Source: Magnetospirillum sp. UT-4 (lineage in GTDB: Bacteria; Pseudomonadota; Alphaproteobacteria; Rhodospirillales; Magnetospirillaceae). Taken from it: a DNA stretch of 44,791 bases. The notes beneath the pieces were generated by a model. The model saw nothing but the letters and a program-made list of their open reading frames with translations, made no database searches and was not told where the DNA came from. The position numbers and the translations under genes were made by a program. Of the stretch, positions 17,428 to 26,295 are shown piece after piece (position 1 is the first letter of the stretch; every line of letters starts with the position of its first letter). The stretch lies in contig NZ_CACVCG010000056.1 in the NCBI RefSeq assembly GCF_902729435.1, positions 2,858 through 47,648 of the forward strand, written 5' to 3'.

Positions 17428-19512
17428 ATGCGTCGCCTTCTCCTGCTCGCGCTGCTGCTGCCCGCCGGCTGCGGCGGCCACCCTCCGCCCGAGGCGCCAG
17501 CGCCGCCGCCGCCCGCCGCGACCGCCGATTCCGCGGTGACGGCCGAGCCCGCCACCGTGCTGGCGCCGCCGCCGCGCCCGGCCGCGCCCGAGCCGATCCT
17601 GAAGCCCGGCAGCGGCCGCTTCGTCCGCGCCCCCGCCGCCATCGCGCCGCCGGTGCGCGAGGAGGGCGGCGGCGAGGTCAGCGTCGATTTCGCCGACACC
17701 GACATCCGCGAGGTGGTGCAGACGGTGCTGGGCGACATCCTGGGCGCCGCCTTCGTGGTCGATCCGGCGGTCAAGGGCACGCTCACCCTGCGCACCGCCC
17801 GCCCGGTGCCGAAGGCCGAGCTGGCCCGCCTGCTGGGCGAGGTGCTGCGCATGAACGGTGCCGCCCTGGTCGATGGCGGCGGCGTGCTCAGGGTGGTGCC
17901 GCTGGCCGAGGCCAAGGGGCGCACCGGCATCCGCGCCATGGCGCGGCGGCGCGGCGATGCCGGCGGCGGCTACGGCCTTCGGGTGATGCCGCTGGACTTC
18001 GTCTCGGCCGAGGAGATGCGGCGCATCCTCGAGCCGCTGGTGCCCGCCGATCAGGTCACCGCCCTGGGCGACGGGCGCAACATCCTGCTGCTGACCGGCA
18101 CCGAGGCCGAGCTCGACAACATGGTCGAGACGGTGCGCATCTTCGACGTCGACTGGCTGCAGGGCATGTCCTTCGGGCTGGTGCCGGTCACGGCGGTGGA
18201 CGCCGACACCATGGTCGAAGAACTGGAGCGCATGTTCGGCGGCCAAACGGGCGCCCTGGCGGGGACCGTCCGCTTCGTGCCGCTGAAGCGGCTGGGCTCG
18301 GTGATGATCATCGCCTCGCGGCCCAACCGCCTGGCCCAGGCCCGCGACTGGGTCGAGCAGCTCGACCGCACCGGCCGCAACGAGATGCAGCGCCTGTTCG
18401 TCTACCGCGTCCAGCACGGCCGCGCCGGGCCGCTGGCCCGCCTGCTGGGCAACATCTTCAGCCCCGAGCCGGCGGTGGATGTGGTGGCGGCGGTGGCGCC
18501 GGCCGCCCGCAACGTGCAGATCGTCGCCCAGCGCGGCGAGATGCGCGCCTCGTCCCTGCCGGAACCGGCGCCGCCACCGGCGGCGGCGGCGGCCACCGCC
18601 CGCGAGCTGAAGGTGACGGGCGGCGGCCCGGTGCGGGTCACCGCCGACGAGAAGACCAATTCGCTGGTGATCTACGCCTCGGCCCGCGACTTCCGGCTGA
18701 TCGAGGAGGCCCTGCGCGAGCTCGACCGCGTTCCCATGCAGGTGCTGATCGAGGCCACCATCGCCGAGGTCACCCTGACCGACCAGCTGCGCTACGGCCT
18801 GCAATGGTTCTTCCAGACCGGCGTGCTGCAGAACACCCTGAGCCGCGCCAATTCCGGCGCGGTGACGGCCGAATTCCCCGGCTTCGCCGCCCTGGCGGTG
18901 AACGGCGACATCCGGGTGGTGCTGGACGCGCTGTCCAGCGTCACCAACGTCAACGTCGTCTCGGCGCCCAAGCTGGTGGTGCTGGACAACGAGACGGCGC
19001 GCCTCCAGGTCGGTGACCAGGTGCCGGTGCCGGTGCAGTCGGCGGTCTCGGTCACCGATCCCGGCGCGCCCATCGTCAACACCATCCAGTTCCGCGACAC
19101 CGGCGTCATCCTGGAAGTCACGCCCCATGTCAGCTCGGCCGGGACCGTCACCATGGAGGTGCGCCAGGAGGTCAGCGACGTGGTCTCCACCAGCACCTCG
19201 GGGATCGACGCCCCCACCATCCAGCAGCGGGCGGTGGCGACCCGGGTGGCGGTGGATACCGGCGAGACGGTGGCGCTGGGCGGCCTGATCCGCGACCGCG
19301 CCCGCAACGGCCGCTCCGGCATTCCGCTGCTCAAGGACATCCCGCTGCTGGGGTTCCTGTTCGGCGCCACCAACGAGACGGTGGACCGCACCGAGCTGCT
19401 GGTGATGCTGACCCCGCGCATCATCCGCAGCCCCATCGAGGCGCGCGCCGTCACCGAGGAACTGCGCCGGCGCATGCGCGCGGTCGAGGGCGCCTATGGC
19501 AAGGGGCAATGA
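17428..19512 (+). CDS. gspD: Type II secretion outer-membrane secretin GspD
   Basis: A 694-residue secretin that forms the outer-membrane gate. Unusually for GspD, the N-terminus looks like a lipoprotein signal (LLLPAGC, Cys15 in a lipobox), so it may reach the outer membrane without a separate pilotin. A Pro/Ala-rich linker follows, then N0 (VSVDFADTDIREVVQTVLGD), N1-N3 modules and the secretin core: VTPHVSSAGTVTMEV, GETVALGGLIRD and ELLVMLTPRIIRSP. A 77-base gap separates it from the gene before. It has no gspS-like partner in the window. Confidence 0.96.
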   Translation: MRRLLLLALLLPAGCGGHPPPEAPAPPPPAATADSAVTAEPATVLAPPPRPAAPEPILKPGSGRFVRAPAAIAPPVREEGGGEVSVDFADTDIREVVQTVLGDILGAAFVVDPAVKGTLTLRTARPVPKAELARLLGEVLRMNGAALVDGGGVLRVVPLAEAKGRTGIRAMARRRGDAGGGYGLRVMPLDFVSAEEMRRILEPLVPADQVTALGDGRNILLLTGTEAELDNMVETVRIFDVDWLQGMSFGLVPVTAVDADTMVEELERMFGGQTGALAGTVRFVPLKRLGSVMIIASRPNRLAQARDWVEQLDRTGRNEMQRLFVYRVQHGRAGPLARLLGNIFSPEPAVDVVAAVAPAARNVQIVAQRGEMRASSLPEPAPPPAAAAATARELKVTGGGPVRVTADEKTNSLVIYASARDFRLIEEALRELDRVPMQVLIEATIAEVTLTDQLRYGLQWFFQTGVLQNTLSRANSGAVTAEFPGFAALAVNGDIRVVLDALSSVTNVNVVSAPKLVVLDNETARLQVGDQVPVPVQSAVSVTDPGAPIVNTIQFRDTGVILEVTPHVSSAGTVTMEVRQEVSDVVSTSTSGIDAPTIQQRAVATRVAVDTGETVALGGLIRDRARNGRSGIPLLKDIPLLGFLFGATNETVDRTELLVMLTPRIIRSPIEARAVTEELRRRMRAVEGAYGKGQ

Positions 19513-20290
19513 CGCCAGGGGCTTCGCCCTGCTGATGGTGCTGGCCGGGCTGGCGGTGCTGGGCCTGCTCGCTGCCGCCATCGGCATGGTGGCCGAGACC
19601 CGGCTGCGCCACGCCCATCGCCTGGCCGCCGCCGCCCGCGCCGAGGCCCTGGCCGATGCCGGCGCCCATCTGGCGGTGGCGCGGCTGGTGGCCGCCGCCG
19701 CCGATGCCATGGTCCGGCCCGAGGCCGAGCCGGTGCGCCTCGACCTCGACGGCGGCCATGCCGAGGCGGTGGCGGTGGACGAGGGCGGCCGCCTTGACGT
19801 CAACTTCGCCGATGCCGACACCTGGCGCCGGCTGCTGACGGCGTCCGGGCTGTCCCCCGCCGAGGCCGAGGCGCTGGCCGCGCGCATCCTCGACTGGGCC
19901 GATGCCGACGATCTGGCGCGGCCCTCGGGCGCCGAGGCCGAGGCCTACCAGCGCGCCGGCCTGCCGCCGCCGGGCAACCGCCCCTTCGCCATGGTGGCGG
20001 AACTGGACCGGGTGCTGGGCATGCCGCCGGGCCTGGCGGCGCGCCTGGCGCCGGTGCTCACCGTCCATACCCGCCTGCGCGGCTTCGACCCGGCGGTGTC
20101 GCGGGAACTGGCGGCGCTGCTGCCCGAGGGACCGTTCCGCCCCTCGCGCCGGCGGGTCTTCGCCATCCGCTCGACGGGGCGCGACCGCGACGGGCTCGAG
20201 TTCGTTCGTTTCGCCACGGTGCGTCTGACCGGCGATCCAGCCCACCCGGTGGTGGTGCTGGAGTGGCGTCGGGCGCCGCCGGGTGGGTAG
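19496..20290 (+). CDS. gspK: Minor pseudopilin GspK
   Basis: A 264-residue pseudopilin, the large tip subunit that caps the pseudopilus. It has a short leader, then RGFALLMVLAGLAVLGLLAA. Glu is absent at +5, as is normal for GspK but not for other pseudopilins. The globular part contains RLDVNFAD, ILDWADADD and FAMVAELDRVLGM, matching the GspK alpha-helical domain. It overlaps the gspD end by 17 bases in another frame. It is the last gene of the secretion operon. Confidence 0.93.
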   Translation: MARGNDARGFALLMVLAGLAVLGLLAAAIGMVAETRLRHAHRLAAAARAEALADAGAHLAVARLVAAAADAMVRPEAEPVRLDLDGGHAEAVAVDEGGRLDVNFADADTWRRLLTASGLSPAEAEALAARILDWADADDLARPSGAEAEAYQRAGLPPPGNRPFAMVAELDRVLGMPPGLAARLAPVLTVHTRLRGFDPAVSRELAALLPEGPFRPSRRRVFAIRSTGRDRDGLEFVRFATVRLTGDPAHPVVVLEWRRAPPGG

Positions 20291-20306
20291 AACCTACCCG
20301 CCCACC
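20282..20306 (+). terminator. Hairpin at the end of the secretion operon
   Basis: GGGTAG-AAC-CTACCC (20285-20299) spans the gspK stop codon, with possible extra outer pairing of GGTGGG and CCCACC. There is no T-run, so it is a possible weak terminator or attenuating structure before cbbQ. Confidence 0.4.
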
Positions 20307-20370
20307 GAGGGAGGTTTCAGGCACCCCGGATTCGCGTATGGTGGTGCTACCATTTTCGACCGAGGATGCC

Positions 20371-21177
20371 ATGACCAACGCCGCCGCCCAGTACCTGATC
20401 GACGCCGAACCCTATTACCGCGCCGTCGGCGACGAGGTGGCCCTGTTCGAGGCCGCCTGGCGCCAGCGCCTGCCGGTGATGCTGAAGGGCCCGACCGGGT
20501 GCGGCAAGTCGCGCTTCGTCGAGCACATGGCCTGGCGCCTCAAGCGCCCGCTGATCACCGTGGCCTGCAACGAGGACATCACCGCCTCGGATCTGGTCGG
20601 CCGCTATCTCATCGATTCCCAGGGCACCCGCTGGCAGGACGGTCCGCTGACGGTGGCCGCCCGGCTGGGCGCCATCTGCTATCTCGACGAGGTGGTCGAG
20701 GCCCGCCAGGACACCGTGGTGGTGATCCATCCGCTCACCGACCACCGCCGCGTCCTGCCGCTGGACAAGAAGGGCGAACTGGTCAAGGTGCATCCCGACT
20801 TCCAGCTGGTGATCTCGTACAACCCGGGCTACCAGAGCCTGATGAAGGATCTGAAGCAGTCGACCAAGCAGCGTTTCGCCGCCATGGACTTCGACTACTC
20901 CGCCGCCGAGGTCGAGGCCGAGATCGTCGCCCGCGAGACCGGGGTCGAGATGGACGCCTGCCGCCGCCTGGTCGAGGTGGCGGCGCGCACCCGGGCGCTG
21001 AAGGGTCACGGCCTCGACGAGGGCGCCTCGACCCGCCTGGTGGTCTACGCCGCCCGCCTGATCACCGAAGGTGTTGCGCCGAAGCAGGCCTGCGCCATGG
21101 CGCTGTCCAAGCCGCTGACCGACGATCCCGACATCCGCGCCATGCTGGGGCACGCCTTCGACCTCGCCTTCGCCTGA
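20371..21177 (+). CDS. cbbQ: CbbQ/NorQ-family AAA+ ATPase
   Basis: A 268-residue MoxR-type AAA+ ATPase. Walker A is GPTGCGKSRF (about residues 47-56) and Walker B reads AICYLDEVVEAR. The blocks CNEDITASDLVGRYL, HPLTDHRRVLPLDKKGEL and ISYNPGYQSL are diagnostic of the CbbQ/NirQ/NorQ group. With CbbO it remodels Rubisco to release inhibitory sugar phosphates; NorQ with NorD instead matures nitric oxide reductase. CGAGGA just upstream supports the ATG at 20371. No Rubisco or norCB gene is present here, so the client is unproven; the sequence looks closest to CbbQ. Confidence 0.93.
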   Translation: MTNAAAQYLIDAEPYYRAVGDEVALFEAAWRQRLPVMLKGPTGCGKSRFVEHMAWRLKRPLITVACNEDITASDLVGRYLIDSQGTRWQDGPLTVAARLGAICYLDEVVEARQDTVVVIHPLTDHRRVLPLDKKGELVKVHPDFQLVISYNPGYQSLMKDLKQSTKQRFAAMDFDYSAAEVEAEIVARETGVEMDACRRLVEVAARTRALKGHGLDEGASTRLVVYAARLITEGVAPKQACAMALSKPLTDDPDIRAMLGHAFDLAFA

Positions 21178-21191
21178 CGGAGGCGCAGGCG

Positions 21192-23393
21192 ATGGCTCTC
21201 GACCCCGCCTCGGCCCAGGCCCGCCTGGGCTGCGACCTCGACGCGGTGGCCGGCGTGCTGGCGCCGGCCCTGGCCGCGGCCGAGGCGGTGCTGCGCCCGG
21301 AAGAGGTCGAGGCCTGGCTCGACACCGGCGGCCGCATCTGGCGCGCCCTGCGCGATGCCGACGTGCTGGTCACCTTCCTGGAGGCGACGCCCGAGCTGGC
21401 CCGCCGCGCCGGCGCCGGGATGATCGCCGCCGCCGCCGATACCGCCCTCTATCTGGCGGCGGTGCCCGATCTCCGTGTCCACCGCGATTTCCTGGCGGTG
21501 CTGCCGGCGGTGGCCCGGCGCCTGGACGACGGCGCCGCCATGCGCACCTGGTTCCGCCTGGTCACCCGGGTGGCCAACCTGGCCCGCCCCGGCACCGCGC
21601 CGCTGCTGGCCGCCACCCCCCACGTGCTGGAGCAGGTCAACCTGGAAGGCCTGGCCGCCTGGGTCGATTTCGGCGTCACCGGCTACCGCGACCAGCCGTG
21701 GCAGGCGGCCGCCTATTTCGCCCTGGGCACCGCCGATTCAAATGCCGTGCTGCAGCGCCAGCGCAAGGGCACCCTGCTGGCCGACCGCGACCGCGAGCTG
21801 CGCCTGACCCTGCGCGCCTTCTGGGATCTCGAGATCGACATCCATCCCTACGGCGCCAGCCGCCAGCCCGCGCCGCACCTGGACAAGCTGGGGCTGCACC
21901 TGCCCGATCTGCTCGAGGATGCGGGCGGGGTCTCGGCCATCGACCGCTACCGCGCCATGCTCGCCCACCTGGCCGCCCACAAGCTGTGGAGCCGGCCCTA
22001 CATCGCCGACAATTTCAGCCAGTGGCAGCACCTGGCGGTGGAGCTGTTCGAGGATTCCCGCGTCGAGGCCCTGGCCATGCGCCGCCATCCCGGCCTCAAG
22101 CGGCTGTTCCTGGCGCTGCATCCGCACCCGAAGGAGGGCGCGGTGCCCGAGGGCTGGTCGCCGATCCGCCACCGTCTGGCGATGATCTCGCGCGCCATCC
22201 TCGACCCCGAAGGCCACGGCTACGCCGATCCCAAGGTGCTGGACTGGGCCGGGCAGTTCCATGTCCGCTTCGCCGCCGACCCCGAGAATCCCGAGATCTC
22301 CACCGAGCTGGGGCGCATCTGCCTGGCCAAGATCCGCACCCCCGATTTCGGCAGCCCGCGCATCTGGTTCGAGGACACCATCGTCCCCTACCGCGACGAC
22401 AACCGCTACATCTGGCGCTTCCTGGAAAGCATCGAGACCGCCGACGACTTCCATTCCGACCACGGCACCGAGGACCCGGTGCGCCAGGACGGGCTGTTCC
22501 TGCCGGTCCATTACCCGGAATGGGACCACAAGGCGAAGGACTACCGGCCCGACTGGACCACCGTCTACCAGGCCGTCCAGGCCCCCGGCGACGGCACCGC
22601 CATCGACCGCCTGCTGGAGCGCCACGCCGCCACCGCCAAGGCCATCCGCCGCGTCATCGATCGCCTGAAGCCGCAGCAGCGCCGCCGCGTGCGCCGCCGT
22701 CCCGAGGGCGACGAGCTGGATTTCGACCAGGTGATCGCCGCTTTGGTCGACCTCAAGGCCGGCTCGGTGCCCGATCTCAAGGTCTATCAGAGCCAGATCA
22801 AGGACGGCCGCGACATCGCCGTGCTGCTGCTGCTCGATCTGTCGCAATCCATCAACGACAAGATGCCGGGAAGCGAGCGCACGCTGCTGGACGTGGCGCA
22901 GGAGGCGGTCAGCCTGCTGGCCTGGGCGGTGGGCGCCCTGGGCGATTCCTTCGCCATCGCCGGCTTCGCCTCGAAAAGCCGGCACGAGGTGCGCTACGTC
23001 CACTACAAGGACTTCGCCGAGCCGTGGGGGGCGCTGCCCAAGGGCCGCCTGGCCGCCATGCAGGCCGGCCTCGCCACCCGCATGGGCGCCGCGCTGCGCC
23101 ACGGCGGGGCCGAACTGGCGGCGCGGCGCGAGGAAAAGAAGCTGCTGCTGCTGGTCAGCGACGGCGAGCCGGCCGACATCGACGTCGACGACGACGACTA
23201 TCTCAAGGCCGACACCCACGTGGCGGTGACCGAGCTGCGCGCCAAGGGCATCGCCACCGTGTGCATGACCCTGGACGCCAAGGCCGATTCCTACATCGCC
23301 GACGTCTTCGGCCCCTCCGGCTTCGCCGTGGTCGATCAGGTCGAGCGCCTGCCCGAGAAGCTGACCCGGCTGTTTCTGAGCCTGACCAAGTAG
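21192..23393 (+). CDS. cbbO: CbbO/NorD-family von Willebrand factor A protein
   Basis: A 733-residue adaptor protein of the CbbO/NorD family that works with the preceding AAA+ ATPase. The C-terminal third is a VWA domain with a metal-ion-dependent adhesion site: DLSQS at residues 549-553, then later conserved positions including LLLVSDGEPADIDV. The N-terminal two thirds are helical; WSRPYIADNFSQWQHLAVELFEDSRVEALA is typical of the family. The start at 21192 follows CGGAGG at 21178-21183 with good spacing, 14 bases after cbbQ, so the two are coupled. It converges on the minus-strand signalling gene. Confidence 0.93.
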   Translation: MALDPASAQARLGCDLDAVAGVLAPALAAAEAVLRPEEVEAWLDTGGRIWRALRDADVLVTFLEATPELARRAGAGMIAAAADTALYLAAVPDLRVHRDFLAVLPAVARRLDDGAAMRTWFRLVTRVANLARPGTAPLLAATPHVLEQVNLEGLAAWVDFGVTGYRDQPWQAAAYFALGTADSNAVLQRQRKGTLLADRDRELRLTLRAFWDLEIDIHPYGASRQPAPHLDKLGLHLPDLLEDAGGVSAIDRYRAMLAHLAAHKLWSRPYIADNFSQWQHLAVELFEDSRVEALAMRRHPGLKRLFLALHPHPKEGAVPEGWSPIRHRLAMISRAILDPEGHGYADPKVLDWAGQFHVRFAADPENPEISTELGRICLAKIRTPDFGSPRIWFEDTIVPYRDDNRYIWRFLESIETADDFHSDHGTEDPVRQDGLFLPVHYPEWDHKAKDYRPDWTTVYQAVQAPGDGTAIDRLLERHAATAKAIRRVIDRLKPQQRRRVRRRPEGDELDFDQVIAALVDLKAGSVPDLKVYQSQIKDGRDIAVLLLLDLSQSINDKMPGSERTLLDVAQEAVSLLAWAVGALGDSFAIAGFASKSRHEVRYVHYKDFAEPWGALPKGRLAAMQAGLATRMGAALRHGGAELAARREEKKLLLLVSDGEPADIDVDDDDYLKADTHVAVTELRAKGIATVCMTLDAKADSYIADVFGPSGFAVVDQVERLPEKLTRLFLSLTK

Positions 23394-23403
23394 GGGGCGG
23401 GGC

Positions 23404-25431
23404 CTACCTCGCCTTCGCCACCGGCAGGCCCAGGTGGTAGCCCTGGGCGAGGTCGATGCCCATGGCCTTCAGCAGGTCCATGGTTTCCGAATCCTCGACG
23501 AACTCGGCCACCGTGACCAGGCCGAAGCGCCGGGCCATGGAATGGATGTGCTCGACCATGATGCGGTCGCGTTCGTCGGTGACCATGTGGCGGATGAACG
23601 AGCCCTCGATCTTGACGTAATCGACGGTGATGTATTTCAGGTACAGGAACGACGAGAAGCCCGAGCCGAAATCGTCCAGCGCGAAGGCCAGCCCCTGGGC
23701 GCGCAGGTCGTTGATCAGGCGTACCACCTCGGCGAACTGGGGCAGCGCCTCGCGCTCGGTGATCTCCAGCACGATGCGCGACGGCGCCACCCCGGCCGCC
23801 TTCAGGCGGGCCGGAATGCCCATCATGCGGTCGCGGTCGGCCAGGGTGCGGGCCGACAGGTTGATGAACAGGCGGGCGTCGCCGAGGGCGCCGGAGGCCA
23901 GCACCTTCAGCGCCCGCGAGAACACCGCCTCGTCGATCTTGGCGGCCAGGCCCAGTTCCTCGGCCGATTCGATGAAGTCGCCGGCGCTGACCTGGCGCTC
24001 GCCGTCCACCACCCGGGCCAGCACCTCGTAGGCGAAGATACCGTGGTCCCGGGTCGCCAGGATGGGCTGGAAGAACGGCACCAGGCGACCTTCCGCCAGG
24101 GCGGTGCGCACCATTTCGCCCTTGTCGAAGCTGGTGGCGGTCGCATCATCGCCGCCGGCCAGGCTGGCGCACTGGTTCTTGCCACCGCGCTTGGCCTTGT
24201 AGGTGGCGACGTCGGCGGCGATGGCCAGCTTGCGGGCGTCGGCGCCGTTCTCGGGGAAACTCACCACACCCAGGCTGGCGGTGATGCGCACGCCGCCCAC
24301 CGGCAGGCCCAGGGTGGTGTCGGCGATGGCCTGGCGCAGTTTCTCGGCCACCGCCAGGCCCTCGGCGAGGTCGGTCTCGGGCAGCAGCACCATGAACTCG
24401 TCGGCGCCCATGCGGGCGGTGACGTCGGTGCGCCGGGTGTCGGCCAGCAGCGTGCTCGCCAGCTCCTTGAGCAGCAGATCGCCGACCGGGTGGCCGAAGG
24501 TGTCGTTGATGGACTTGAAGTCGTCCAGGTCGATCTGCACCAGGCAGAAGGCCTGTCCGTTGCGTTCGCCGCGGTCGATCTCGTGGTCGAGGAACTCGTC
24601 CAGCTTGCGCCGGTTGTAGAGGCGGGTCAGCGGATCGCGGATGGACAAATCCTCGAGCCGAGCCTGGTATTCCTCGACGGTGCGCAGCAGGCGGTTGAAG
24701 TATTCGGTGAGGTCGGCGACCTCGGAAATGAAGCCGGTGGTCTTGACCCGCCGCCTGAGGTCGGTGCGCAGGATGATGTCCTGCATCAGCGTGACCATGT
24801 TGGCGATGGGGCGGGCGACGAACAGCTTCAGCTTGATCCACAGCGCCAGCGACAGCAGCACCAGGATCACCAGGAAATAGGTCAGCACCGTGCCCAGCAG
24901 GTAATCCAGCGACACCTTCAGGTTCTGCACCGGATAGACGATGTCGATGATGCCGTTGACGTCGCCCGCCTTGGCCTGGGTGTGGCAGGCCAGGCATTCC
25001 TCGCGCACCACCAGGGGATAGAGGTAGCGGATGCTGTCGTCCTGAGTGACGAAGCTCTCGGTGGCGGCGGCGAAGGTCCGCTGCAGCAGGGGGTCGCCTG
25101 CGGTGATGGCGAGGTCGTTGTCGATCTCGCCGAACTGCTCGATCACCGGGCTGCCGCGCACCACCCGCACGGTAAGATCGGGCAGCGCCGCCTGCAGGCG
25201 GGCGACGATCTCGGACACCTCCTGCTTGCTCCAGCCCTTGCGCATGGCGGAATAAAGCGCCTCGAACACCAGGGTCGAGGTCTGGCGCGCCTCCTCGCGG
25301 GCGAGGTCGTGGATGGAGCGCTCGCGGACATGCGAGGACACCAGCGTCACCACACCGATGGCCAGCAGCGTCGCCGTGACCGACAGCAGCAGGACGAAGC
25401 GGGTGATGCTGATGCTCGGGCGTTGTCGCAA
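23404..25431 (-). CDS. Membrane cyclic-di-GMP protein: haem-c sensor, GGDEF and EAL domains
   Basis: A 675-residue signalling protein. Two membrane segments (about 11-31 and 179-200) frame a periplasmic domain that contains the haem-c attachment motif CLACH (C146, C149, H150). A HAMP-like segment follows, then GGDEF (about 270-430) and EAL (about 440-670) domains. The diguanylate cyclase motif reads GADEF instead of GGDEF, so synthesis activity is doubtful. The EAL domain reads EVL but keeps the other key blocks: LEITE, DDFGSG, VKIEGSF and QGYHLG, so c-di-GMP breakdown is plausible. The periplasmic haem suggests sensing of redox state or a gas. It converges on cbbO and leaves only ten bases between stops. 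Confidence 0.95.
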   Translation of the reverse strand: MRQRPSISITRFVLLLSVTATLLAIGVVTLVSSHVRERSIHDLAREEARQTSTLVFEALYSAMRKGWSKQEVSEIVARLQAALPDLTVRVVRGSPVIEQFGEIDNDLAITAGDPLLQRTFAAATESFVTQDDSIRYLYPLVVREECLACHTQAKAGDVNGIIDIVYPVQNLKVSLDYLLGTVLTYFLVILVLLSLALWIKLKLFVARPIANMVTLMQDIILRTDLRRRVKTTGFISEVADLTEYFNRLLRTVEEYQARLEDLSIRDPLTRLYNRRKLDEFLDHEIDRGERNGQAFCLVQIDLDDFKSINDTFGHPVGDLLLKELASTLLADTRRTDVTARMGADEFMVLLPETDLAEGLAVAEKLRQAIADTTLGLPVGGVRITASLGVVSFPENGADARKLAIAADVATYKAKRGGKNQCASLAGGDDATATSFDKGEMVRTALAEGRLVPFFQPILATRDHGIFAYEVLARVVDGERQVSAGDFIESAEELGLAAKIDEAVFSRALKVLASGALGDARLFINLSARTLADRDRMMGIPARLKAAGVAPSRIVLEITEREALPQFAEVVRLINDLRAQGLAFALDDFGSGFSSFLYLKYITVDYVKIEGSFIRHMVTDERDRIMVEHIHSMARRFGLVTVAEFVEDSETMDLLKAMGIDLAQGYHLGLPVAKAR

Positions 25432-25576
25432 GATGTTGTCATCCGGTTTAAAAGCCGTTCATTTACGCACATCCCGTCGGCGAAAGGGAAGCCGGATGAT
25501 GGTTGGCACCGGGAACGCCGGTTGACGCGCCGGTGGTGTTGCGCGACGCTGTAGGCCTGCCCCGGGGAGAGTGCGC

Positions 25577-25792
25577 ATGAAGACCGTCGCCGCCATTTCC
25601 TTTCGCGACAACCACAGCATCAGCATGGACGTGGACGCGGTCAGCCATGTGGAGATCAGCGCGCCGATCCAGCTCGAGGACGGCTCGTGGTGCGCCGAGC
25701 TGCTGGTGCGCAGCGGCAACGGCACCATCGCGCTGCAACTCACCGCCGCCAGCCCCGGCCACCTGCAGGTGCGGCCGCAGGGACTGGAATAA
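25577..25792 (+). CDS. Small conserved-looking protein of unknown function
   Basis: A 71-residue protein with no family I recognise. It starts at the ATG at 25577, with GGGGAGA ending seven bases before. The sequence has alternating hydrophobic residues (AELLVRSGNGTIALQLTAAS) suggesting an all-beta fold, no signal peptide and no cysteine motif beyond one Cys. Codon use resembles the neighbouring genes. It is divergent from the GGDEF-EAL gene and convergent with the thioesterase gene, so it is probably its own transcription unit. Confidence 0.7.
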   Translation: MKTVAAISFRDNHSISMDVDAVSHVEISAPIQLEDGSWCAELLVRSGNGTIALQLTAASPGHLQVRPQGLE

Positions 25793-25799
25793 AGGGTCG

Positions 25800-26213
25800 T
25801 CACTCCGGGATGGCGTAGGTCGCGGTGGCGTGGGCGACCAGGTCGTCGGACGGCAGGGCGATCAGCTCCACCGCCGCCACCGCCAGGCGCCGCCCCATCT
25901 TCAGCACCCTGGCCTCGGCGGCCATGTCCGACGCTCCCGCCTTGCGCAGGAAGTTGGCGTTGAGGTTGGTGGTGACCACCATCTCCTTGGGGCCGGCGAC
26001 GGTCAGCACCGCCGCCCACAGGGCGACGTCGGCCAGGGTCATCATGGCCGGGCCGCTGACCGTCTCCACCGGCCGGGCGAGGTGCGGCCCGTAGGGCATC
26101 ACCAGGCGGGCCGCTCCTTTTCCCAGGCTTTCGGCGCGGATGGCGAGGTGCACCGCCAGCGGCACCTTGGCCAGGAAGTCGGCGTTGAAGGACTGGACGG
26201 TAAGGGCGGGCAT
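25800..26213 (-). CDS. PaaI/YbgC-like hotdog-fold thioesterase
   Basis: A 137-residue hotdog-fold acyl-CoA thioesterase candidate. The core pattern is VSGPAMMTLADVALWAAVL, in which the Asp of TLADVA sits where PaaI-type catalytic acids lie. It is followed by VVTTNLNANFLRKAG, the usual second strand block. It would hydrolyse acyl-CoA esters in the cytoplasm; the substrate cannot be told. It is divergent from the enoyl-CoA hydratase gene, with an 82-base space between the two start codons, which suggests a shared regulatory region and a related role in acyl-CoA metabolism. Confidence 0.85.
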   Translation of the reverse strand: MPALTVQSFNADFLAKVPLAVHLAIRAESLGKGAARLVMPYGPHLARPVETVSGPAMMTLADVALWAAVLTVAGPKEMVVTTNLNANFLRKAGASDMAAEARVLKMGRRLAVAAVELIALPSDDLVAHATATYAIPE

Positions 26214-26295
26214 GGTCTGGCTCTCGCGGCTTGATCGGCGGGACGGCGCGGGCCACACTTTCGGGCAGAACGAAGCCGAACTCAAGGGAGCCGCC

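Noticed and set aside
20338-20353. ATGGT-N6-ACCAT as an operator before cbbQ
   Set aside because: The palindrome is short and there is no regulator gene nearby; it could easily be chance.
25543-25570. TTGACG as a -35 element before the small unknown gene
   Set aside because: No acceptable -10 sequence lies 16-18 bases downstream.
26214-26295. Shared operator between the thioesterase and enoyl-CoA hydratase genes
   Set aside because: No clear palindrome or promoter pair could be found in the 82-base divergent gap.
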